64,000 nt of DNA from Gudongella sp034006985 (lineage in GTDB: Bacteria > Bacillota > Clostridia > Tissierellales > Tissierellaceae). Positions within the stretch are counted from its first letter, which is position 1. Every line of letters starts with the position of its first letter. The notes under the pieces are model-generated. The model was not told the origin of the DNA, did no database searches, and saw only the letters and a list, made by a program, of their open reading frames with translations. The translations under genes were made by a program, and so were the position numbers. The DNA lies in NCBI GenBank assembly GCA_034006985.1, contig JAVERT010000006.1, positions 51,017 to 115,016 on the forward strand, given 5' to 3'. Below, in pieces: positions 26,083-34,515 of the stretch.

Positions 26083-27705
26083 ATGGCAGCAACAGATGCA
26101 TTGCTTCGTGTAGAAGATGTAGGGAAGAGTTACAATGAGAACATTGTATTAAAAGATATTAGCTTTTCTTTAGAAAAAGGTCAGATTTTGGGTCTTGTTG
26201 GAGAAAATGGTGCAGGAAAATCTACACTAATGAATATCTTATTTGGGATGAATGTTATAGTAGAAACTGGCGGTTACGAAGGCGAAATTTATTTTGATGG
26301 TAAAAAAATTAATTTTAAAAGTCCAGTAGATGCTCTTAATGCAGGGATAGGTATGGTACATCAAGAGTTTTCTTTAATACCAGGATTTACAGTAGCTGAG
26401 AATATTCTATTAAATATGGAAAATACCAAAAGCAGTATTATTTCAAAGATTTTTGGTAAGAAACTTGAGACAATTGACCAAGAAAAAATTAAAAAAAATG
26501 CAAAAGATGCAATTGATTTATTGGGTGTTTCGCTAGATACAGATACTTTTGTATCTGAAATACCAGTAGGTTATAAGCAATTTATTGAGATTGCACGTGA
26601 GATAAAGCGTGATCAAGTAAAACTTATTATACTAGATGAGCCAACTGCTGTGTTAACTGAAACAGAGGCAGATATACTGCTTGCTTCTATGAAGCGGCTA
26701 GCTGGATTAGGTGTATCGATTGTATTTATATCACATAGACTTCGTGAAATAACTATGGCTTGTGATAAAATGGTTGTTCTTAGAGATGGGAATGTAGTTG
26801 TAGAGGTTCCCACAGAAGGTGTTAATGTTAGACAGATAGCAAACTGGATGGTTGGTAGGGATATAGGTAATGATAAAATAGAAAAGCATGATATTAGTGA
26901 GATGGATGAAAAAGATATTATTTTTGAAACAAAAAATCTTTGGGTAGATATGCCTGGAGAATCGATAAAGGATGTATCTTTAAAGATTCGAAAGGGTGAA
27001 ATCCTAGGAATTGGTGGATTAGCGGGGCAAGGCAAATTAGGATTTCCAAATGGAGTTATGGGTTTATTCTATTCTGGTGGAGAAATAATATTTGAAAATG
27101 AGCCTTTGACTTTAAATAATACCCTAGAAGCTTTGGAAAGAGGAATTGCATTTGTATCTGAAGATAGAAGAGGCGTAGGGCTATTACTTGATGAACCGAT
27201 TGATTGGAATATATCTTTTAATGCAATGCAAGTTCAAGATAAATTTTTAAAAACTTATTTGGGATTTATGAAATTTAGAGATGATAAGTTAATGAGAACA
27301 GTTGCAAATGAATATATTGATCAATTAGAAATTAAGTGTACAAGTGAGAAACAGCTAGTTCGTAATTTGTCTGGAGGAAATCAACAAAAAGTATGCTTGG
27401 CTAAGGCATTTGCAATGAATCCAAAGCTATTATTTGTATCAGAACCTACTCGTGGAATAGATGTAGGTGCAAAACAGTTAGTTTTAGATTCATTAAGAAA
27501 ATACAATGAAGAAAATGGAACAACCATAGTTGTTATTTCATCTGAACTTGAAGAGTTAAGATCAATTAGTGATAGAATTGCCATAGTTTGTGAAGGTGAG
27601 ATATTTGGTATTTTACCACCAGAAACAGATATAACGGAATTCGGTTTGTTGATGTCAGGGGAATACAAGATCAATGAAGAAGGTGAAAAAGTATGGTTGC
27701 GATAA
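26083..27705 (+). CDS. ABC importer ATPase with two nucleotide-binding domains (RbsA/BMP type)
   Basis: 540 residues. First domain: Walker A GENGAGKST near residue 46, signature region VGYKQFIEIAR, Walker B LIILDEPTAVLT and switch His in FISHRLRE. Second domain: degenerate Walker A GLAGQGKLG, signature LSGGNQQKVCLAKAF, Walker B LLFVSEPTRGID. Duplicated ATPases with a degenerate second site are typical of the ribose/simple-sugar/nucleoside importer family. It precedes and overlaps the first permease gene by 13 bases. Confidence 0.92.
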   Translation: MAATDALLRVEDVGKSYNENIVLKDISFSLEKGQILGLVGENGAGKSTLMNILFGMNVIVETGGYEGEIYFDGKKINFKSPVDALNAGIGMVHQEFSLIPGFTVAENILLNMENTKSSIISKIFGKKLETIDQEKIKKNAKDAIDLLGVSLDTDTFVSEIPVGYKQFIEIAREIKRDQVKLIILDEPTAVLTETEADILLASMKRLAGLGVSIVFISHRLREITMACDKMVVLRDGNVVVEVPTEGVNVRQIANWMVGRDIGNDKIEKHDISEMDEKDIIFETKNLWVDMPGESIKDVSLKIRKGEILGIGGLAGQGKLGFPNGVMGLFYSGGEIIFENEPLTLNNTLEALERGIAFVSEDRRGVGLLLDEPIDWNISFNAMQVQDKFLKTYLGFMKFRDDKLMRTVANEYIDQLEIKCTSEKQLVRNLSGGNQQKVCLAKAFAMNPKLLFVSEPTRGIDVGAKQLVLDSLRKYNEENGTTIVVISSELEELRSISDRIAIVCEGEIFGILPPETDITEFGLLMSGEYKINEEGEKVWLR

Positions 27706-28736
27706 ATAGATTTATTAAGGATTTTGGAATAGCAAGAATCATTATAGCCATATTTTTATTATCTTTATTTATAGTTGCTCCTATTTTTGGAGTTAGAGTT
27801 GATCAATCTATTAATGATGTTATAGTGCGTTTTGGAATGAATTCTATAATGGTACTTTCTATGGTTCCAATGATTCAATCTGGATGTGGACTTAACTTTG
27901 GATTACCAGTTGGATTAATTGCAGGTATGTTAGGTGCAGTAATAAGTTTGGAATTTGGAGCAGTGGGATTTGCCGGAATAGCAATCGCATTTGCAGTTGG
28001 AATATTCTTTGCTGCAATATTTGGTTTTGTTTATGGGATGCTTTTAAACCGAGTTAAAGGCGATGAAATGATTATAGCGACATATGTCGGTTTTTCATTT
28101 GTATTCTTAATGAATATTATGTGGCTTGTGTTACCATTTAAAAGTCCAGCATCAGTGCAGGGTTTCAAAGGAGAGGGACTTCGTACTACAATTAGTCTAG
28201 ATAAATTTTGGATTCATCAATTAAATGATTTCTGGAAAATAAAGGTAAATGATTATTGGACAATTCCAACGGGTATGCTTCTGTTTTTTGCTTTTATGGC
28301 GGTATTAGTGTGGTTGTTTTTCAAAACTAAGACAGGAACAGCTATTACTGCAGTAGGATCTAATCCAGACTATGCAAGAGCTGCCGGAATCAGCATTAAT
28401 AAAATGCGTATTATATCAGTTATGCTTTCCACTATGTTAGCGGCTGTTGGAATGATAGTATATGAGCAAAGTTACGGATTTATTGGGATGTATAATTCTC
28501 CACTAGCTTTTGCTTTCCCCTCTGTAGCAGCAGTGTTGCTTGGAGGAGCATCGGTTAATAAAGCTACTATTTTAAATGTAGTTATAGGGATATTCTTATT
28601 CCAGGGTATCCTAACAATGACACCTAGTGTAATAAATAGTGCAATAAATATAGATGTTTCAGAAATAATAAGAATTATAGTTTCAAATGGAATGATAGTG
28701 TATGCTCTTACCAGAGGAAAGAAAGGGGGAGAATAA
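27693..28736 (+). CDS. ABC importer permease, first subunit
   Basis: 347 residues with about nine hydrophobic helices, of the BPD_transp_2 (ribose/branched-chain type) family. AVGSNPDYARAAGISINKMR is the cytoplasmic coupling loop contacting the ATPase, and AFPSVAAVLLGGASVNKAT matches the conserved C-terminal region. Its start lies 13 bases inside the ATPase gene with AAGGTG upstream, and it shares one base with the next gene (TAATG). It should pair with the second permease as a heterodimer. Confidence 0.9.
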   Translation: MVAINRFIKDFGIARIIIAIFLLSLFIVAPIFGVRVDQSINDVIVRFGMNSIMVLSMVPMIQSGCGLNFGLPVGLIAGMLGAVISLEFGAVGFAGIAIAFAVGIFFAAIFGFVYGMLLNRVKGDEMIIATYVGFSFVFLMNIMWLVLPFKSPASVQGFKGEGLRTTISLDKFWIHQLNDFWKIKVNDYWTIPTGMLLFFAFMAVLVWLFFKTKTGTAITAVGSNPDYARAAGISINKMRIISVMLSTMLAAVGMIVYEQSYGFIGMYNSPLAFAFPSVAAVLLGGASVNKATILNVVIGIFLFQGILTMTPSVINSAINIDVSEIIRIIVSNGMIVYALTRGKKGGE

Positions 28737-29836
28737 TGAAAGATAAAAATAGATACCGCAAACTGCTTACAAGTAGCGTTGTTCCATTGATGTTTATAGT
28801 TATTAGCATTATTGCTATTCCGCTTTCAAGATTCAGTGGAGTGTATCTGCTAGATCAAATTATAACTAGATTAGTTAGAAACTCATTTCTTGTCTTAGCA
28901 TTATTGCTTCCCATAATGGCAGGTATGGGTATCAACTTTGGTATGGTTCTTGGAGCTATGGCAGGACAAATTGGATTAATATTTATAACTGACTGGGGTA
29001 TTGGTGGGGCACCTGGACTTTTATTGGCAGCGGTTCTTGCAACGCCTATAGCAATTTTATTAGGATACTTTGCAGGAGGTGTTTTAAATAGGGCAAAGGG
29101 ACGAGAAATGATTACCTCGATGATGTTAAGTTTCTTTGTTGCAGGTATATATCAGTTTTTTCTTTTGTACATGTGTGGCAATTTAATACCGTTTAAAAAC
29201 CCAAGAATGCTACTTTCAAGAGGATATGGTGTTCGTAATGCTTTGGACTTACCAGTTGCAAAAGGTTTCGATAATTTGCTAATGCTTGATTTTGGTGGTG
29301 TAGGTATTCCAATTGGAACATTTTTGATTATTGCTCTATTATGTGTATTTACTATTTGGTTTAAAAAGACCAAACTAGGACAAGATATGAGAGCTGTAGG
29401 ACAAGATATGCATGTTTCAAATTCAGCTGGAATAGCGGTAGATAAGACAAGAATTCAATCAATTATAATATCAACTGTACTTGCTAGTTATGGACAGATA
29501 ATATATCTACAAAATATTGGAACGTTAAACACATATAATGGAGCGGACCAAGCGGCATTGTTTGCAGCAGCGTCATTACTAGTTGGTGGCGCAACAGTTG
29601 CTAAAGCTACCATTCCAAATGCACTTATTGGTACTGCATTGTTTCACTTAATGTTTTTGGTTATGCCAGTTGCAGGAAAGTATTTAACTGGTCAAGCGAT
29701 GATTGGTGAATATTTCCGTATGTTTTTCTCCTATGGAGTAGTAACATTGGCGTTGATACTACACTCATGGAAAAAACAAAAGGACAAGGATATGGATCGT
29801 GCCAGTTTACGGCTAGCATTGCGTAAAGAGCCGTAG
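28736..29836 (+). CDS. ABC importer permease, second subunit
   Basis: 366 residues, about nine helices, same family as the preceding protein. Coupling loop AVGQDMHVSNSAGIAVDKTR and LFAAASLLVGGATVAKAT are conserved. The extra loop CGNLIPFKNPRMLLSRGYGVR in the middle parallels the PFKSPASVQGFKGEGLR loop of the first permease, so the two arose by duplication. It is the last gene of the operon and a terminator follows. Confidence 0.9.
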   Translation: MKDKNRYRKLLTSSVVPLMFIVISIIAIPLSRFSGVYLLDQIITRLVRNSFLVLALLLPIMAGMGINFGMVLGAMAGQIGLIFITDWGIGGAPGLLLAAVLATPIAILLGYFAGGVLNRAKGREMITSMMLSFFVAGIYQFFLLYMCGNLIPFKNPRMLLSRGYGVRNALDLPVAKGFDNLLMLDFGGVGIPIGTFLIIALLCVFTIWFKKTKLGQDMRAVGQDMHVSNSAGIAVDKTRIQSIIISTVLASYGQIIYLQNIGTLNTYNGADQAALFAAASLLVGGATVAKATIPNALIGTALFHLMFLVMPVAGKYLTGQAMIGEYFRMFFSYGVVTLALILHSWKKQKDKDMDRASLRLALRKEP

Positions 29837-29898
29837 ATTTTAAAGAAGCTTGATTTTGGTTTTGTATAATGAATTTTATGAAATTGTGTTAATAAATG

Positions 29899-29942
29899 AA
29901 AGAGAAAGAAACTTTTAATAAAGCATTCTTTCTCTTTTGTGT
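29899..29942 (+). terminator. Terminator of the DUF3798 importer operon
   Basis: Perfect 12-bp stem AAAGAGAAAGAA/TTCTTTCTCTTT (29899-29910 with 29926-29937) followed by a T-rich segment. Confidence 0.8.
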
Positions 29943-29972
29943 TATATATCAGAAAAGAAATAATTTTATGCT

Positions 29973-30065
29973 TTAGTTTATGGATAAAAAAGGGTAAACT
30001 AATAACATAGGCGTTATGAACGCTGATGGTCTCTGCTAATAATCACAGGGATTGTCAGTTTTTTT
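29973..30065 (+). promoter_or_regulatory. Fluoride (crcB-type) riboswitch-like leader with transcription terminator
   Basis: Order: stem TTAGTTTA/TAAACTAA (29973-29980 with 29995-30002) whose loop begins TGGAT; hairpin GCGTT-ATG-AACGC (30011-30023); then GCTGATGGTCTCTGCT, which closely resembles the conserved 3' half of fluoride aptamers. That 3' half also forms the left arm of a 13-bp terminator stem (30023-30035 with 30046-30058) followed by T7. Sharing of the aptamer 3' end with the terminator is the known off-switch design of crcB riboswitches. The 5' stem lacks the usual GGNGATGG, so the call is tentative. Lithium or sodium aptamers of antiporter genes are alternatives. Confidence 0.5.
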
Positions 30066-30088
30066 ATTTCAATCAGGGGGATCGTTAT

Positions 30089-31267
30089 ATGCTTACAAGC
30101 TTAGCAATTATGTTTTTATTAGGATTAACATTAGGGAAAATTTTCAAATCATTGAAGCTTCCAAGTTTAATAGGTATGATTTTAGCAGGTATGATTGTAA
30201 GTCCACATGCTTTAAATCTCTTGGATTCTTCAATATTAATGATATCAGCAGACTTAAGGCAAATTGCTTTAATCATCATATTAACAAGAGCTGGTTTATC
30301 TCTTCGGATTAGTGATTTGAAAAAAGTAGGTAGACCCGCTATTTTAATGTGCTTCTTACCAGCACTTTTAGAAATAGTAGGAGTTATATTAATTGCGCCA
30401 AAACTCCTAGGGATATCTATGTTAGAAGCAGCTATAATAGGAAGTATAATAGCTGCAGTTTCACCAGCCATTATTGTACCAAGGATGATTAAGATAATAA
30501 ATGAAGGGTATGGTAGAAAGAATAGCATCCCGCAGCTTATACTAGCAGGTGCATCTGTTGATGATGTGTTTGTTATAGTACTATTTACAATATTTACTTC
30601 ATTAGCTATTGGTGGAGAGATAAATGCATTTAGCTTTGTTCAAATTCCAATTTCAATTATTTTAGGGATTATTGTAGGTGTTTTATCGGGGATATTATTA
30701 ACAATATTTTTTAAAAAATTTCATATGAGAGATACTATAAAGATAATGATAATTTTGAGTATTTCATTTTTATTAATTGAGCTTGAGCATAGATTAGACG
30801 GGGCAGTTACAATATCTGGATTGCTTGCTATTATGAGTATGGGTATTACTATACTTAGAGAATATGAAGTTTTAGCTAAAAGGCTCGAAATAAAATACAA
30901 TAAGTTATGGGTAGGTGCGGAACTTATGTTATTTGTATTAGTTGGAGCGACGGTTGATATAAGCTATGCAATGGCTGCAGGATTATTTTCTGTTATTTTA
31001 GTTTTGGGAGCTTTAGTATTTAGATTAGTTGGTGTAGAATTATCTCTTTTAAAAACAGCTTTATCCAAGAAAGAAAAGCTTTTTACAATGATTGCCTATA
31101 CACCAAAAGCAACTGTTCAAGCTGCCATAGGAGCAGTTCCACTTAGTATGGGGTTAGCAATAGGTCAGCAAGCTTTAACAACAGCAGTGGTATCGATTCT
31201 TATAACTGCACCAATTGGTGCAATTCTTATAGACAATTTGTATAATAAATTATTAAACAAAGAATAA
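30089..31267 (+). CDS. Monovalent cation:proton antiporter (CPA family)
   Basis: 392 residues and about 12 membrane helices. The start ATG 30089 has AGGGGG 8 bases upstream; the longer frame from 30026 would begin inside the leader hairpin. Motifs of the Na+/H+ exchanger fold are visible: GKIFKSLKLPSLIGMILAGMIVSP, LTRAGLSLRISDLKK, the discontinuous helix region SAIIAAVSPAIIVPRMI and GASVDDVFVIVLF with the paired acidic residues. The protein should exchange Na+, K+ or Li+ for H+. A preceding riboswitch-like element ending in a terminator probably controls expression. Confidence 0.88.
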   Translation: MLTSLAIMFLLGLTLGKIFKSLKLPSLIGMILAGMIVSPHALNLLDSSILMISADLRQIALIIILTRAGLSLRISDLKKVGRPAILMCFLPALLEIVGVILIAPKLLGISMLEAAIIGSIIAAVSPAIIVPRMIKIINEGYGRKNSIPQLILAGASVDDVFVIVLFTIFTSLAIGGEINAFSFVQIPISIILGIIVGVLSGILLTIFFKKFHMRDTIKIMIILSISFLLIELEHRLDGAVTISGLLAIMSMGITILREYEVLAKRLEIKYNKLWVGAELMLFVLVGATVDISYAMAAGLFSVILVLGALVFRLVGVELSLLKTALSKKEKLFTMIAYTPKATVQAAIGAVPLSMGLAIGQQALTTAVVSILITAPIGAILIDNLYNKLLNKE

Positions 31268-31325
31268 TAGTGAGTTTTTTATGTAAAAATATGTAATTAA
31301 ACATTAATTTTTAAGGAGGTCATTT

Positions 31326-32147
31326 ATGTTAACTTGGTTTGAACAATTTAATCCAATTACCCAAGCACTTATAGGTACATTATTCACTTGGGGTCTTACT
31401 GCTTTAGGAGCAGCTTTAGTATTTTTCTTTAAAACTATAAAAAAGTCAGTTTTAAATGGAATGTTAGGTTTTGCAGCAGGTGTAATGATTGCAGCGTCTT
31501 TTTGGTCTTTATTAGCCCCCGCTATTGAAATGGCAGAGGAGCTTGGACAAACCGCATATTTAACTGCAGCCGTTGGTTTTTTAGGTGGAGGAGCATTTTT
31601 ATACTTAGTTGATAAATTGTTACCTCATTTACATTTAGGATTAAAAACGGAACAGGCAGAAGGTGTTAAAACAAATTGGCAAAGAAGCGTACTTCTAGTT
31701 TTAGCTATAACTCTTCATAATATACCTGAAGGTTTAGCTGTAGGAGTTGCTTTTGGTGCGGTAGCAGCAGGAAGTGGCTCTGCTACGCTAGCTGGTGCGA
31801 TAGCACTTGCAATTGGTATTGGTATTCAGAATTTGCCTGAGGGAGCTGCAGTATCTATTCCTCTTAGGAGAGAAGGATTTAGCAGAACAAAAGCATTTAT
31901 GTACGGGCAGGCGTCAGGAATAGTTGAACCTATAGCAGGCGTATTAGGTGCAATAGCTGTAGTAAGTATGAGACCAATATTACCATACGCCCTTGCATTT
32001 GCAGCCGGTGCCATGATTTATGTAGTAGTTGAAGAGTTAATCCCAGAAGCACAAAGAGGAGATGGGGGCTCAGAAACAGATATTTCATCCATTGGTGCTA
32101 TGGTAGGTTTTACAGTTATGATGGTATTAGATGTTGCTTTGGGTTAA
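31326..32147 (+). CDS. ZIP-family metal transporter
   Basis: 273 residues with about eight helices. The ZIP signature helices are clear: ITLHNIPEGLAVGVAFG (helix 4) and IGIQNLPEGAAVSIPLR (helix 5), whose His, Asn, Pro, Glu residues make the metal path, and IYVVVEELIPEA near the end. It resembles the ZupT/GufA group, importing zinc, iron or manganese. AAGGAGG lies 8 bases upstream. It follows the antiporter gene after 58 bases and precedes the GNAT gene by 24, so these may share a transcript. Confidence 0.92.
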   Translation: MLTWFEQFNPITQALIGTLFTWGLTALGAALVFFFKTIKKSVLNGMLGFAAGVMIAASFWSLLAPAIEMAEELGQTAYLTAAVGFLGGGAFLYLVDKLLPHLHLGLKTEQAEGVKTNWQRSVLLVLAITLHNIPEGLAVGVAFGAVAAGSGSATLAGAIALAIGIGIQNLPEGAAVSIPLRREGFSRTKAFMYGQASGIVEPIAGVLGAIAVVSMRPILPYALAFAAGAMIYVVVEELIPEAQRGDGGSETDISSIGAMVGFTVMMVLDVALG

Positions 32148-32171
32148 TAAGGAAAGTATTGGAGTGAGAGG

Positions 32172-32669
32172 ATGCTTGAGACTAAAAGACTAGAAATAAT
32201 AGAAGCTACAGATGACTATATCGATAGAATTATAGAGATGGAATCGCATCCAGAAAACAGAGATTTTATATGGATAGGAACATTTGAAGAGCATCAATCT
32301 GAGATTAGGGATAAAAACCATATTGTATGGATTTTTAAAGCTAAGAAAGATTCTAGAATTGTAGGTTATGCTCTTGTAAGATTAGATTGGAAGTCAGAAA
32401 TTTTTGAGCTTAGAAGAATTGTGATAATTAATAAGGGAATTGGCTATGGAAAAGAAGTTATGGAAGCAATAATTAAATATGCATTTGAAAAATTTCATGC
32501 AAATAGATTTTGGCTTGATGTTTATCCTGATAACCATGTAGGGATAAATCTATATGAAAAACTTGGACTTAAAAAAGAAGGAGTTTTAAGACAGAATTAT
32601 AAATCATCCAGAGGATACTTAGATCAGATTATTTATTCTAAGTTAAGGGAAGAGTATTTTGAGAATTGA
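32172..32669 (+). CDS. GNAT-family N-acetyltransferase
   Basis: 165 residues with the GNAT fold: strands IVGYALVRLD and FELRRIVI, the acetyl-CoA loop after the strand (NKGIGYGKEVMEAII, matching Q/R-x-x-G-x-G/A), and the C-terminal RFWLDVYPDNHVGINLYEKLGLKKEG region. The substrate cannot be deduced. A terminator follows. Confidence 0.9.
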   Translation: MLETKRLEIIEATDDYIDRIIEMESHPENRDFIWIGTFEEHQSEIRDKNHIVWIFKAKKDSRIVGYALVRLDWKSEIFELRRIVIINKGIGYGKEVMEAIIKYAFEKFHANRFWLDVYPDNHVGINLYEKLGLKKEGVLRQNYKSSRGYLDQIIYSKLREEYFEN

Positions 32670-32684
32670 ATATAGTGAAATAGC

Positions 32685-32722
32685 AATGAAGAATGGTTTA
32701 ACAAATCATTCTTCATTTTTTG
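32685..32722 (+). terminator. Terminator after the GNAT gene
   Basis: AATGAAGAATG-type arm (from 32685) pairs with CATTCTTCATT around a short loop and is followed by TTTTTTG. It isolates the ars-type operon from upstream transcription. Confidence 0.75.
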
Positions 32723-32751
32723 TTGACAAATTTAATAAAATTAATTATAAT
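32723..32751 (+). promoter_or_regulatory. Perfect consensus sigma-A promoter of the ars-type operon
   Basis: TTGACA (32723-32728) and TATAAT (32746-32751) with a 17-bp spacer, both perfect matches. Confidence 0.85.
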
Positions 32752-32756
32752 CCTTA

Positions 32757-32774
32757 TATACCCATATGGGTATA
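32757..32774 (+). promoter_or_regulatory. 18-bp perfect palindrome, probable ArsR operator
   Basis: TATACCCATATGGGTATA is a perfect palindrome lying over the expected transcription start, six bases after the -10 box. A repressor bound there would block initiation. The ArsR-family protein encoded next is the obvious candidate. Confidence 0.75.
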
Positions 32775-32799
32775 AGCAAATTTACAAAAGGAGGAGAGT

Positions 32800-33165
32800 A
32801 TTATAAATGATTTAACAGGATTATTTAAAACGCTTTCAGATGAAACCCGTCTTAGACTAATGCTTTTACTAGCTGAACAAGAACTTTGTGTATGTCAAAT
32901 GTGTGGGGTATTGGATTTGCCTCAACCGAAAATCTCTAAGCACTTAGCTAAACTAAGGGATAAAAGTTTTGTAAAAGATGATAGAAAAGAACAGTATGTA
33001 TTTTATTCTATTAACAGAGAAAATCAAGTTTTAATGAGTATTATAGAAGATATCTTAAAAAATATTGACCTCTATCCACAGTTGAAAATTGATAATAATA
33101 GACTAAAAGATATAGACAAGTATTTATCACTTTGTAATATAGATAATATGAAGAGACTAGTATAA
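32800..33165 (+). CDS. arsR: ArsR-family metalloid-responsive repressor, apparent ATT start
   Basis: Winged-helix repressor of 121 residues. The family N-terminus (INDLTGLFKTLSDETRLRLMLLL) reads in frame upstream of the first ATG at 32860, which would delete helix 1. The only candidate start well placed behind AAAGGAGG is ATT at 32800. The overlapping ATG at 32806 is out of frame and stops after two codons, so either ATT is used or one base is lost. Cys30, Cys32 and Cys35 in ELCVCQMC form the As(III)/Sb(III) site of classical ArsR. PQPKISKHLAKLRD is the DNA-recognition helix. It should repress the operon until metalloid binds. Confidence 0.85.
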   Translation: MINDLTGLFKTLSDETRLRLMLLLAEQELCVCQMCGVLDLPQPKISKHLAKLRDKSFVKDDRKEQYVFYSINRENQVLMSIIEDILKNIDLYPQLKIDNNRLKDIDKYLSLCNIDNMKRLV

Positions 33166-33190
33166 ATATTTTTATTTAGGGGGTAATAAA

Positions 33191-34195
33191 TTGCAAGTAT
33201 TTGAAATTTTAAACGATCAATTATTAAAAATGAATTGGCTATTTAACATAGTAAAAGTTTTGGTTGAAAAAGTGTTTGGATTATCAATTGAAGAAAGACT
33301 TGGTGGGAGTATTCACTTTTTTATTTATGATACGATCAAGATATTTATATTATTATCTGTTTTAATTTTTATGATATCTTATATACAAAGTTATTTTCCA
33401 CCAGAAAGAACTAGAAAAATATTAGGTGGGATCAAAGGTGTTAAGGGAAATATTTTAGGAGCTTTATTAGGAACGATAACACCATTTTGTAGCTGTTCAA
33501 GTATACCTTTATTTATAGGTTTTACTTCAGCTGGACTTCCAATAGGAGTTACTTTTTCATTCCTTATATCATCACCAATGGTTGACCTTGCTTCGTTTAT
33601 AATTCTAATGTCATTCTTTGGAGTTAAGATAGCAGCAGCTTACGTTATAGTAGGATTGATTTTAGCGGTTGCAGGCGGTACTTTAATAGATAAATTGAAA
33701 CTAGAAGATTATGTAGAAGGATATGTTAGGGACATGGATGATTTAGAAGGAGATGTTGAGGAATTAACTAGAAATGAGAGGGTTTTGTTTGCTAAGGCTC
33801 AAGTATTAGATATTATTCACAGGGTTTGGTTGTATGTTTTAATAGGAGTTGGAATCGGTGCAGCAATCCATAACTGGATACCACAATCCTTTGTTGAAGC
33901 TGTAATAGGTAAAGATAATCCATTCTCTGTGCTGATAGCTACAGCAGTAGGAATACCAATGTATGCAGATATTTTTGGCACGATACCTATAGCAGAAGCA
34001 CTTTTTGCAAAACAAGTTGGAATTGGAACAGTATTAGCATTTATGATGGCAGTAACAGCTTTATCATTGCCTTCTATAATAATGTTGAGTAAAGTTATTA
34101 AAACCAAATTATTAGGGGTATTTGTTGCAATAGTTAGTGTTGGAATTTTAATAATAGGGTATTTATTTAATGCATTTTCATATTTAATAATATAG
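33191..34195 (+). CDS. ArsP-like permease (UPF0718/DUF318 family)
   Basis: 334 residues, TTG start with AGGGGG upstream, about eight helices. The motif TPFCSCSSIPLFIGF is diagnostic for this permease family; its cysteines are implicated in trivalent organoarsenical export by ArsP proteins. A second conserved segment is GIPMYADIFGTIPIAEALF. A charged loop (about 175-205) separates the two halves. Position between an arsenic-type ArsR and a small thioredoxin supports metalloid or methylarsenite efflux, though some family members are uncharacterised. Confidence 0.85.
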   Translation: MQVFEILNDQLLKMNWLFNIVKVLVEKVFGLSIEERLGGSIHFFIYDTIKIFILLSVLIFMISYIQSYFPPERTRKILGGIKGVKGNILGALLGTITPFCSCSSIPLFIGFTSAGLPIGVTFSFLISSPMVDLASFIILMSFFGVKIAAAYVIVGLILAVAGGTLIDKLKLEDYVEGYVRDMDDLEGDVEELTRNERVLFAKAQVLDIIHRVWLYVLIGVGIGAAIHNWIPQSFVEAVIGKDNPFSVLIATAVGIPMYADIFGTIPIAEALFAKQVGIGTVLAFMMAVTALSLPSIIMLSKVIKTKLLGVFVAIVSVGILIIGYLFNAFSYLII

Positions 34196-34204
34196 GGAGG
34201 AAAA

Positions 34205-34441
34205 ATGATGATAATTAAAGTTTTAGGTACAGGATGCGCAAAGTGTAAAAAACAAATGGAAAACGTAAAAACTGCAATAGAAGAATTAGAAATAGAGGCA
34301 GAGGTAATAAAGGTTGAAGATTTTAAAGAAATTATGGGCTATAAGGTTATGTCTACTCCAGCATTAGTTATAGATGATGTAGTTAAAATAAAAGGTAGAG
34401 TAGCATCTGTTTCAGAAATTAGGGAGATGCTAGAAGCTTAA
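34205..34441 (+). CDS. Small thioredoxin-like redox protein
   Basis: 78 residues, single glutaredoxin/thioredoxin-like domain of the 'redox-active disulfide protein 2' type. Active site GCAKCKK (CxxC near residues 11-14) and cis-Pro in MSTPALVI. It starts 9 bases after the permease gene behind GGAGG. Such proteins commonly accompany UPF0718 permeases and may deliver reductant or keep the permease cysteines reduced; that role is inferred. Confidence 0.88.
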   Translation: MMIIKVLGTGCAKCKKQMENVKTAIEELEIEAEVIKVEDFKEIMGYKVMSTPALVIDDVVKIKGRVASVSEIREMLEA

Positions 34442-34470
34442 ATTGCTTTAAGGCTAGACTTTTTTTGTAT
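34435..34470 (+). terminator. Terminator of the ars-type operon, overlapping the stop codon
   Basis: AGCTTAA pairs with TTAAGGCT (one bulged G) around ATTGCT, followed closely by a run of seven T. The left arm includes the thioredoxin stop codon. Confidence 0.55.
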
Positions 34471-34515
34471 TTAATAGTAAAATATTAGTATTATGAGGTT
34501 TGGGGGGATATAACA

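Noticed and set aside
32860..33165. ArsR starting at ATG 32860
   Set aside because: This would remove the conserved first helix and has no ribosome binding site, while the upstream frame encodes the expected N-terminus behind AAAGGAGG.
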